Part shown: positions 23,211-33,100 of the stretch, one piece after another
Position numbering within the stretch: the first letter of the stretch is position 1
Layout of the letters: each line of letters opens with the position of its first letter
From: Ligula intestinalis
Taxonomy: Eukaryota > Platyhelminthes > Cestoda > Diphyllobothriidea > Diphyllobothriidae
Assembly: GCA_036362985.1 (NCBI GenBank)
Contig: JAYGXS010000004.1
Location: forward strand, 16,426,614 to 16,490,613
Reading direction: 5' to 3'
DNA: 64,000 nt
Notes under the pieces: model-generated
Told to the model about the DNA's origin: nothing
What the model saw: only the letters and a program-made list of their open reading frames with translations
Database searches by the model: none
Position numbers and translations under genes: made by a program

Positions 23211-23753
23211 TGAATAGTACGAAATTTTTACTGTCTGCTGTCCTCTTGACACTGCCATGGTTAGACCTGACAGAATCCTTTTCCCCAACTAAAACTTTGA
23301 GACGCCAAAAGGAATTGTTCTACAAACAAGGTCTGCGAGATAGACCAAAGAATGTGAATGTCCAAATAAAGCGTGAGATTTCCAGGCTGAACGACCTTTT
23401 TGGTAGTCAGCTTTTTACTTCTTCTACATCTTCCGCTCCCCTCTCCTCGGATGAAATTTGGAGGAGTCTTAAGCGTCTCACTGATCAACGCAATACACTA
23501 GCATATTTAGATGCAGACTAAGATTTAGATCATTTAAATGCAAACTTCATTCACTCTCCCACTCCCTTCCATCTTCCGATAGACGTCATTTTCTTATTAC
23601 CAAGTGTCTTTGTTCCTGTGTCTGTGGAAACAGTGATGAAACAGCTGCAGGACCAGATGGGAGCTCATCAGTTCTCTTGAAAGCCTGCTCTTTTCAGTTA
23701 GCACCTGCATTGACACACCTCATCAACTTGTCCTTCATGGCGTCTAAGATTCC

Positions 23754-24074
23754 TGTTATGGGGGCGATAAGTGCACACTATCTGAGTCACGGCCGCAAGC
23801 CGTTTGCGCGCGCCAAGAGCTCACGTGACACCCGCCCCCGTGTGTACTGCATTGTTCCAGGCGTCCCGCAGCGTGGAAAACCACGCCAGAACCACCCCTC
23901 TCATCCGATAGGCCAGGAACAGTCTAGAAGAACCAGCGCCTTATAAAAGGCTATACTGAACACGATAATTCATACCGTTGTCTCTGTACCGTCTGGAATA
24001 AAGCCTTCCTATCAGAACCGCTCTCTTGGCTTCTTCTGCCTTTTAGTCGGGTCCGAATAAACTGGGCTATAACA
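23754..24074 (+). repeat. 5' LTR (321 bp)
   Basis: It contains a TATA-like ttataaaagg (about 23941) and aataaag (about 23998), which would serve as promoter and poly(A) signal. It differs from the right LTR at about 20 of 321 positions counted by eye, mostly transitions, so the copies are about 94% identical. Confidence 0.93.
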
Positions 24075-24081
24075 AGAAGCG

Positions 24082-24530
24082 ATGCAGGTGAGATTCAGTT
24101 GTTTGGTACAGAATATAACAACTGGCAGCACAAACGAACACAATATGTGTAGCCGAGCACATGTCCTGAAGATTTTGGAGGCACGGCATGCCAGTTTCAT
24201 GACTCTCCTGGCAGAGATGCGGACCTGCAACTGGAACCCGGCAGGTGTTAGCGATGTAACAAAAGTGGCAGCAGGAACAGAACCGGCAGATGCTGCTGAA
24301 AACACGGATGAACAAATGGCACTCGAAGTGCTAGATGACACATTTGAGGCCCCGACACACAAGTCAGGTCGCCGAAGAGCACTATTGACGAAGTACCTCA
24401 TGATCGAACCAAGGAGGAAGATGTGGGACCCAGGCGTCCGAAAGAAGCGTAGAAAAACACGAACGCCACATAAAATAATCCTGGATCTGACAAGGAGAAA
24501 ATATGAGCTGTACTTTTTAAAAGCGGGAGG
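24082..24530 (+). CDS. Internal open frame of the LTR element, gag-like remnant?
   Basis: The frame opens with an ATG eight bases after the left LTR and stays open through the whole interior and into the right LTR (stop at 24721-24723). The first 60 residues (SRAHVLKILEARHASFMTLL) look like the helical start of a gag protein. An acidic stretch (AENTDEQMALEVLDDTFEAP) follows, then a very basic one (GVRKKRRKTRTPHK). There is no zinc knuckle. A gag start fused by deletion to a pol end is one reading; a captured or new small protein is another. The function is unknown. Confidence 0.4.
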
Positions 24531-24851
24531 TGTTATGGGGGCGAGAAGTGCACGCTATCTTAGTCACGGCTGCAAGCCATTTGCGCGCGCCGAGAGCTCA
24601 CGTGACGCCCGCCCCCGCGTGCACTGCATTGTTCCAGGCGTCTCGCAGCGTAGGAAACCACGCCAGAACTACCCTTCTCGTCCGATAGGCCAGGAACAGT
24701 CTAGAAGGACCAGCGCCTTATAAAAGGCTATACTGAACACGCTAATTCATACCGTTGTCTCTGTACCGTCTGGGATAAAGCCTCCCTATCAGAACCGCTC
24801 TCTTGGCTTCTTCTGCCTATTAGTCGGGTCCGAATAAACTGGGCTATAACA
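24531..24851 (+). repeat. 3' LTR (321 bp)
   Basis: Same length as the left LTR with no indel between them, and it keeps the TATA-like and poly(A) motifs. The aataaag lies about 74 bases before its end. Confidence 0.93.
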
Positions 24852-25759
24852 ATTCCCGATGAGTGGAGATCAGTGAGAATCACTCCAATCCCGAAAAAAA
24901 CTTTCCTATTCTGGTCCAAAATCTTTTCGTCCAATTGCCTGCTCTTCTGCACTATTGAAACTTGCAGAACGAGTCGCTTTAGACATCATCACGCCGTTTT
25001 CCTCTAATTTTTCCGATCCCTTGCAATTTGCGTATAAAACTAGGCGTAGTACACTAGATGCTGTTGCTCTGGTAGTCCATTCTGCTCTTAGAGATTTAAA
25101 TAAGAGTTGCCGTGCATATGGTTGGGCTTTTCTTGACTACTCCTCAGCCTTTTATACAATCTCACGCCATCTACTTCTTAACAAAACTTCTGCGTGCAGC
25201 TCTCCCGGCTGGGCCGTCTCTTGGCTTGAGGACTATTTCACTTCCCGCACTCAATTTGTTCAGTGCGGAAAGCAAAAATCCATGTTCCTTCCCAATAACT
25301 AAGGAGTTCTTCAAGGGGCTATATTATGCCCTCATCTCTTTTCTCTGCACATTGACGACCTATGATCGACAAACGAATGCTTGTTTGTTAAATATGCTGA
25401 TGACATGGTTGTTGGCCATCCACCCAAAAGTCATTCACATCTCCAAATACTGAAGGATGGGCTAGACCATGTCTCAACATGTTCGTCAACAAATGGCCTT
25501 ATACTTGACGAGCGAAAGTCATTCCAGTGTATTTTTTGACTTCGAACCTCTCCCATTCCCGAACCTATTGACATTCTGCCCGCCGAAGTATCCTCTTTCC
25601 GATACCTTGGCATTATACTAGCATCTAACCTTACATTTACTCTTCAAATAGAAGGTCCTTTTATCAAAATCCGCCAGCTATTATGTTATATCCATCGAAT
25701 GAGTTCATATTTCACACCACAAGCTGTAATCTGGCGTTTTGTAGATTATATATTTTATG

Positions 25760-26600
25760 TATGTTTATGATGCCAGTTTACAGGCAATTTTAAAGAGTTG
25801 GTAGAGCACCTCTTGGGCGCCTTCCTAAACCTCGAAGGCAGGAAAAAACCTAAAACAAACTCCCTATTTTGCAGCCACTGTTGGTTTTATTTCCATTTTG
25901 TTTTTAGTCAATACTGGGCAAGATAGGGAGTTTTTGTTTCAAGTGAAAAAAAAACCTGACTTCGAAGGTACGATACAAAAGGAATGCACGTACTGTTGTA
26001 AACTGAGTTGACACCTGAGGAGGAGAAAAGTTGCACATTGTTGAGGGACATTAGTTCGGGACAAAGAGGGTTAGCACAAGAACACGCTGTTCTTAGTCTT
26101 CCTTCAATGGTTGTCGTCAAAAGTTGCGTGCTATCGGCTGAAGGGTCAGCCGATTGCGGGCCGCAGCTTCAGCAGCATGATCTTCAGCACGAAGCCTGTC
26201 AGAGTTCAAAGTCCACGACTGCCATCAGAGTGAAAGAGATTTTCCACCGAGTCAGCGCCCAAAATTCGTGAAAGTTGTCCTGAATGTAGAAAACTGGTGA
26301 TAGCCCTCTTAAACATAGGATAGCTTTTTTGGCTTTTAATACATCTTTGCAGCTTATTCCAGATTGATATGGCCTTTACTGAAAAGAATTGCCAGTACTT
26401 AACTGTGCGTGCCATAGGAAGAAATAAAAACACAACTCGATGACTGGCGTGCCGAGAGTGCTCTAGCTGCCTTATTGTACTGAGAGGATAAAAGGTTTGG
26501 CCATTCAAAAGTTTAAACAGTAAAAATAGACCCTTCTGTAATCTACGAAGCCACAGAGGATCCAGCTTTATAAGTTCGCGCCTATGCCTGTTATTCTTCC
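25760..26600 (-). mobile_element. Antisense LINE 3' end nested in the L2-like LINE
   Basis: On the complement from about 26590, the frame reads RRELIKLDPLWLRRLQKGLF and then FFSVKAISIWNKLQRCIKS, ending at 26206. This is the C-terminal block that closes CR1-group RT proteins (arginine-rich helix, then W-N-x-L). About 450 bases of 3' UTR follow. The piece interrupts the host LINE between FVDYI and LPLILYCSPV. The junctions are approximate. Confidence 0.6.
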
Positions 26601-26920
26601 CCTCATTCTTTATTGCTCTCCAGTTATTATTCCAGCCTTCCTTAAAAAAGACCTAGTCATTTTGAAACGTAGCCTCCGAATGCTCTCTTCAGCTGCCGGT
26701 GTTTCCTATGTTTTTTAGGTGACATTGTAGTAGAACGCCACTTTAAAACGGTCAAGCAATTTGCCGATCGTATTCTTAATGAGGTCACCCACCCTCTCCA
26801 CTCTGAACTAATGAATGCGAAGTCTTCCCGTCCCATGCATCGAGGCTTCCATCATATGTGTTGCCGCACATCAGCACTCAGTACTCCCATTCCTAGCACG
26901 CTACCTCACGTGTGAAAAAG

Positions 26921-27553
26921 CGGAATTGGAGAAGTTGAAATCTGATCTGTCTCCATCGTAGACGTGGATACCGTGTAAAACTTGACTTGTAAGTATTACA
27001 TGACCTTTTACCTCGTAACATGACTCATTACTTAACCTACGTGAATGGAGCCATTTTTTCGCTGAAAATTTATGATGTTTATTCGTAGATAAAGCAAGAT
27101 TCTCTACTTTTCCTAGTACGACTTTAGAGTTTTCCTATAGGGAATATGATGATGGTCTACATACTCGTCAGTGCAGTGAACTGTGTTCTTTGAATGGCAG
27201 ATTTTTTGGAATTGACAAGAGCGAAAAATCTCGGGGTTCACCCATAGTAACCGAGGACAGATTACCTCGAACTTTAAATGAGGGCCAACTTATTTTCCCA
27301 TCGGATGATTGAAGAATTGAGCATATTATATTTTTTGGTTGTTCTTGCTGTAAGCATTGAAACATGAAAAATAATACTTGATGAAAGTTTACTCGATGAC
27401 CATATATTTAATAGACATAGACGATTCATTTTCGGGAGTGCCATGGTAGCCTTTGGCTTCTTAACTCCTTTGCTAGAGGCCAGACAATGTACAGCGTGTT
27501 CGGGAGTCATCTAAGGGCTTTGAGCAGACTCAAATAGTATACAATGGAGTTTC
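26921..27553. other. No recognisable gene
   Basis: The minus strand has short frames at 27168-27510 without a motif I can name. A LINE 3' UTR may extend into the first part. Confidence 0.35.
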
Positions 27554-27860
27554 TGTTAACGAGTTTAATCCAGTCCGACACCATGTTCATCGTCTGAACC
27601 ACTCGTCTTGCTAAACTTAGCCAATCAAACTGAATCAGTCCACTCATAGGCTGCATGTGATCTGTGACCCATGCCCTGGGAGTCAGACTGAACGGCAGGC
27701 ATTGGCACATACGCGCAATGATAGCTCATCAATCTAAATATCGCTTCTGCTAGTGGCTCGCTCGTTATCTGAAAATCGCAGTTAGAGTAGCCGGTAAGAA
27801 GAAAGCAAGGATTGAAGCTGTGTTCTAAATAGCCGTAGTCACGCAAGTATTTTCGCCACC
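27554..27860 (+). repeat. Dispersed repeat family A, copy 2
   Basis: It is collinear with 14651-14950: gttaacgagtttaatcc, tagccaatcaaactg, gctgcat, tgacccatgccctggg, agactgaacggc, catacgcgcaatgatagctc, and ctagtggctcgctcgttatctgaaaa. The left end matches copy 3 for more bases than copy 1. Confidence 0.75.
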
Positions 27861-28847
27861 ATCGCGAGCAATCTCACAGCGCATGAGTGACTCGTTCCGA
27901 TACTGTGAGGTGCAGCAGAGTCCCGGGGATAAAGTTTGCTTTTGTGTGGGAAGGAAATCATTAACTATGTCGATTCCGACAGTTTATATTCTCTTGGTGT
28001 GTCGTATTATCGACCAAACATTTTGGAAATTATTACGAACTCCTTTTAACGGAACATGACGACAACCATGAGAATTCCACGTGTAGTGCATTTACGACGA
28101 TTACACCAACTGCTTAAATAACGTTCGTATTAAATATTCCATTGCGTGTCTTCTGTGCATGCCAATAATATCGTCTTTTGTTTGCAGTCCAAGTAGAGCA
28201 TTAATAATATACCTACCTTCGCCCATTCGGTGAACAACGGTTCCTGTGCTTTGTTCGCATAGGAGTTTATTACTGCCTCTTTCTTTGGACACTGGCATTT
28301 TCCGCACACAGATAAATTTAATCTTAAATAAACCAGTGACTTTGCTGTTTCTCAACTTTCGGAGAACAGTAGCCATTCAATCGGTTGTGTTGCTGACTGT
28401 AGTCTCGTGCTCTATGCCGCACAGCATAACATTCCATCGACGGCCCTACTTACGTGTTCACAAACTCTTCTTATTATTCGTACAATATGATTCCGTAATT
28501 AACAGGACGAGGGCAGATAACAATGCCTGGTGCTTACTCTCGTCTCAGTATATCAATTATGATAGCAAATGAGATATTTTGCATGCGCATTGCCCCAGAA
28601 TATGTATAATGTCAAAGGCAATCGATTCTGCCGTAACATAACTGCATGGTGCTACCTATTTGGTGCAGTACTGCTTCATCTTTCAATTTCTGATCCCTTA
28701 TCGTGACCATCTGAAACATCCTTCTTCTATTCCATATATACAAGTAAATGACCACGTCATCGTAGTTTTACTGACAGGACTGAATTGTGGGGCCTAAAAA
28801 TACTTTCTAGTGTTCAGAAGCATAACATTTCGTTTTTTTCCAGCCAT
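27861..28847. other. No recognisable gene
   Basis: Frames of up to 108 codons (28246-28572) carry no motif and no splice-consistent neighbours. Confidence 0.35.
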
Positions 28848-29056
28848 GCTCGCCGTTGGTCCAGTAGCGGTTAGTGATGATATTAAAAAATGTACTTCAG
28901 TGACCTCGCCCAATGTCAGCGAACATCCCCAACTCACACGCATCCACCGTTGCTTCGGTAGGGGTTGCAGATAATATTTAAAAAATGCCCCCTACTGGAC
29001 CAACGGCGAGCGCGTATAAGTTGGAGTGTGTTCGCTGACCTTGGGCGAGGACACTG
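28848..29056. repeat. Compound inverted repeat
   Basis: The 20-mer gctcgccgttggtccagtag at 28848-28867 has its exact reverse complement at 28992-29011. A second block at 28898-28934 (cctcgcccaatgtcagcgaa inside it) has its reverse complement at 29020-29056 with about five mismatches. Block order is A, C, A', C', so the pairings cross rather than nest. Similar AT cores (gatattaaaaaatg and aatatttaaaaaatg) lie after A and before A' in direct orientation. There is no open frame. Confidence 0.75.
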
Positions 29057-30173
29057 ACGTCGGTAAAAAAACGGAAAAGTCGTGCTACTGAACAGTAGAA
29101 AGTGGGCAGCATCGCAGATAAGGGGCTCGAAATCAGACCCACTCATTTCAGCACAGGGGAGGGAGGAAGCCCTAGAGACTTAATCATACGGCAAACTTCC
29201 TCCAGGTCTCACCTAAATATTACTCTTCAGCCAAATTATCTCCTTCTAATAAAAATACTTAAATCCCAACCAATCAGTGTGCTGTAAGTTAGAAAGCTAA
29301 TTACTATCACGTCTAGGGATATACTATCGACCTGACTGGTCCGTAGCGAATGGAGCAACAAAAAGCAAATGCATCCAAAAGCCGTTTGCTTTTTCTATGA
29401 AAGCTTCATTTCGAAAGAGGTATCCATCAAGAATTCCCGCTCGCAATCAACTTAGCCTGACGGCATACCATTTGGAAAGTAGGGATTTCCCGAGAAAAGT
29501 CCACACTCAAAGACAATTCTACAAGTCCTAACCGTACAAGGTAATTCACCCCGCTGAGTGGCCTTTGCAAATATGAACTGAATGTGGAGCGAAGCATACA
29601 CAGCCCAGGAAACATCCTCTTCTATGCGTATCTACAGCTTCATAACTCACGTGCTGGGTCTGTCTCTGACACGGCTCGAGACTTAAACGCCTTCTCAAGT
29701 GAAGAAGTCAGGAATAACCGCACAAACTACAGTCCGCTGGACACGCTCTAGCCAGACTTCATCCCTTCGGACCCGCTTAGGCTGGACTTGGGTCGACTTA
29801 TGACCGTCGGCGTCCCTTAAAGTCACCCGGCAGAACGGTCCAATATTTTTGAGGTTTTTTTGATTATGGAAGTACGGCTCCATTCGAAATACAAGTTCAT
29901 CATTCGCAATTCATAAGCAATTTGCCTGGCTGTTGATTTTAAACTGGAAACCAAACTGCTGCAGCACCAACAAAATAAACTTACGCTCCCTGTGCGCTGT
30001 TACGAAGGACGATTTACCGACTGCTTAGGAAAAAAAACAAGAGATATATCAAGTGACTAAGAAATTGAGAAGTTGAGCTGTACACAGGGTGACATGATAA
30101 GAACGACAGAAGAGGCACAGGCCAAATGTAAAAAAAAATGTGTTTCTATCGGCTTGTGCGGCGCGGGAGCCTC
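29057..30173. other. OXA1L downstream region, no recognisable gene
   Basis: Short frames only. No clear polyadenylation hexamer for OXA1L could be chosen. Confidence 0.35.
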
Positions 30174-33100
30174 CTACTTGACCATTTTGGCCGCCGCGGG
30201 CGGGGAGGATACTACACCCTTCACATTAATGAGGGGAACTCTTTTACGGGCAGACAGACGTGTAGGATCATGTGCGTAGGTTTTCGGCGCAGTCCCCAGA
30301 CCGGCCTTTTGCCAGCGCTCCGCGTCTGCGCGTTCTCTGGCCTCCAGTTCAGCCAGCAATTTCGAGTTGTGTATCGCTGGGGGCAAAAGGAAAACAGGAA
30401 TTTTTGAGGTAGATAAATGATCTGAAATTAACAACACCCACCCCCCCCTCCTCCGGGATACAATCAGCAAGCAAGCACAAGCTCTGATCATAACTTAGCC
30501 GAAAGGATGGCACCAAGAAATATGCGAAAGTAGTTGTTTCAAGACATCCACCTTTTTTCGTAAAAAAACGGTCTATAAATTCCCTCTAGCCTTAGCGCAG
30601 TGTGAGCACATTTGACTAAAATGACCACTTAAATTGTCACACTTACTTGAGGCATGCATATAAATAAGCATGTAAACGCAGAATGCAAGGTTGCCCGTCA
30701 GCTCCTTCCTCATGCAGCTTCATGTGTTACGTGTGTGAAACGAGCCTGAGACTATCGCGGTTGCCCATGGCTGAGAAGGAAGTCAGCTGACGCATTCACA
30801 AGACACCCCATCAGCGCTCGGTTTGGCAGATTTGTTTGATTTGAGTTAACTCAATTGTGAAAAAAACTCGAGGCGTTCGGCGGGATTTGAAAAATTGAGT
30901 CAACTCAAATTAAACAAATCTGCCAAAGCTCCTAATAATTAAGTCAGCCTGGTAGTCATTCTGGTGGATTCTAGATGATTGCTTAGGAAATCCTGCTTGG
31001 GCAGTCAACTTGCTGTTCCGTATTGCTGGATTCCATACGAGCGGTGAAGTTGGGCGGGTAATATCGACCCGAGTGTGATAAAATTAATGGCACGAAGTGG
31101 GGCGTTTGTAGCTCAGTGGTTAGAGCGTTGGCTTACGGTAAAGACCTTCTCTACTACGCGGGTCCAAATCCCGCCGAACGTCTGGAGTTTTTCACAATTT
31201 GGTCAACTCAGACTTCCTGGTCGTGATCGATTGCCTTCTCGGAAAAGCCCACGGTCCGTGCTACTTATGAGTACCATGCGCGAGTCAAACGTTTATATAA
31301 TTTAAATGACATTATTCAATGCAATTTAAACGAAGTACTGGCAACAAAATGTGGACAGAGTTAATACATACCCACATTACACGGTATAAATTAAACATGG
31401 AAACCAACACCTCAAAATAATGGCTTCGGAAAGGCTGTTCTAGAAAGCAGAAAATATTGACCATGGAGGGCAAACTTGGACCCAGAGAAAGTACTTGAAG
31501 TTACAGTCGAATCCAAAGCATAAACGGAAAATGAAGGCATTATTATACTGCCCGTGCTAATCGAATGTTCATGCATTATTACTATTTCAGCTAAACAACA
31601 GCTACTCCCTTTCTGCCTGCAAGCATGCACTTGAAGTATTGTTTTCCATTTTTATTTTTCTATCCATATATTTCCTAGCCATTTTTGTTACCAATAAGGA
31701 ACTTAAAGGCGTTCGCCTATCTTTTTTCTCATCAAAACTGATACTGAAACTAGTTATCGAATTAGCAGTAAGTGAGCCATAATTTCAATAAGTGCATACT
31801 GACTTACATTCACGAAAACCGGCAACAAAACCGGTTTTTTTGACCTTGGCTTTGGGCGGAGGCACGACCTCCGGAAACTTGAAGAAGGTGCGAACGGGTT
31901 TGTAGCGCAGAAGCAGCGCCTGTAGGATTGAGATGGTATTGCTGATCGACCAATACCAAACGAGCGCCTAGATACCAAGAGATGTAAAGGGAGGGCGTGA
32001 CGGAATGCATGCATACAAAGGCATAAGGGGCTGTTGTGAGGATACTTATCCTTGTTGATAAAAGTGGGAACAGGGGGCTCCAAAAACCAGTTCAAAAAAT
32101 GATACGATCGCTGGAACATGACGTTTATTGGTCTGAGGTTTCAGATTCTCGCTCAAACCCATCATCAGAGACTGTAATCTGGGACTGCCGCTGATGGTGG
32201 ATTCGGGCGAGAATCCTGAACACCAGGCCAATAAATGCCATGTTCCAGCGTTCGTACCATCTTTATTAATCTGATCTACTAAAGAGTCAAAACTGCAGTA
32301 GAGGCATGAGGGGAACGGGCACTGAGGAAATAACTTCTACATCAGTCAGTGGAAGCCGCTCGGTAAGTAAGGGAGTCGGAAAGGGCGACGGACAAAATCC
32401 AATGAAGGATAAAAGACACAGGAGAAAAATGAGTACAAGGTTAACGAGATGAGTACACCAATTTGAAGTACGTTTAAAAACGTAAGGCAGACAAACGAGG
32501 AATATATCAACTGTTGCAGGCTTACGAATTCGGAAATACGCCCATACGCATGCATGTGGAACGAATGTATCGATAAGTAAGGCAAGTAATGAGAGCTACA
32601 GACCCATAAAACAGAACCTTTACCAGTCATTCTCCAATAGTCTTTGTGGGGAACCTTAATTGGGACGCTTTAAAAACCATAAAATATGGAAAACGTTTTT
32701 TCTGGCAATCAAATAGGAACATCGAAAAGCGAGCAAACTATTCCATGGCGTTTTAGGGGTCTAAGAGACTCGATGTCCTTTCAGCCCCGCCCTCCACAGT
32801 CCGAAAAACAGAACAGTGCTCATACGGAAGAAGATTGCTTATATGTGTATCATCGTGTCTGCTCTAAATCGGGCCACGCAGCAGATGCGTTGAACCATCA
32901 AGGCCGCCAAATCAGGGCTCGGGCGGCGATATTGGGAATGTGCGAACATAAAAATGGTCTGGTAGCACACCTGGGCACAGGTTCACGCCGTGCCAGCCAC
33001 GTGTGCTTTTTTCTGCCTCCGGTCTTCATGACTTGGTTCGAATGCGTGTGCGAGGTGTTTGACTCTGCCTCTAAGCTTCTTGAATTTGTCATGGCACCGG

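Larger units (their letters stand above)
23754..24851 (+). mobile_element. Non-autonomous LTR retrotransposon (TRIM-like), complete with TSD
   Basis: Two direct repeats of exactly 321 bp (23754-24074 and 24531-24851) start TGTTAT and end ATAACA. The whole 1098-bp unit is flanked by the identical five bases ATTCC at 23749-23753 and 24852-24856. The purine tract aaaagcgggagg (24519-24530) lies directly before the right LTR, as a polypurine tract should. No TGG-type primer binding site follows the left LTR. The 456-bp interior lacks protease, RT, RNase H and integrase, so mobility would need enzymes in trans. The five-base duplication fits Gypsy-, Copia- or BEL-type integrases. The host site is the L2-like LINE. 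Confidence 0.93.
23246..26920 (+). mobile_element. L2/CR1-group LINE, split by two later insertions
   Basis: Blocks in order: the linker with IKREISRLNDLFG and EIWRSLKRLTDQ (23246-23521); AAGPDGSSSVLLKACS (about 23640-23690); KIP|DEWRSVRITPIPKK, interrupted exactly between KIP and DEW by the LTR element at 23754-24851; then LQFAYKTRRSTLDAVALVV, motif A FLDYSSAF (about 25130), motif C KYADDMVVGHPP (about 25390) and SSFRYLGIILASNLTF. A second gap at about 25760-26600 holds an antisense LINE tail. The C-terminal block PAFLKKDLVILKRSLRMLSS resumes at 26630 and ends in a frame to 26910. Stops and shifts make the copy dead. The nesting order gives relative ages. Confidence 0.75.

Noticed and set aside
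24531..24723. Extension of the internal LTR-element frame into the 3' LTR as protein
   Set aside because: The same LTR sequence gives the same peptide from the 5' LTR (YLSHGRKP and so on), so openness there follows from the LTR and says nothing about coding.
31101..31178. Functional tRNA gene
   Set aside because: Boxes A and B and the acceptor pair, but the anticodon arm is bulged and the unit continues into a SINE-like body.
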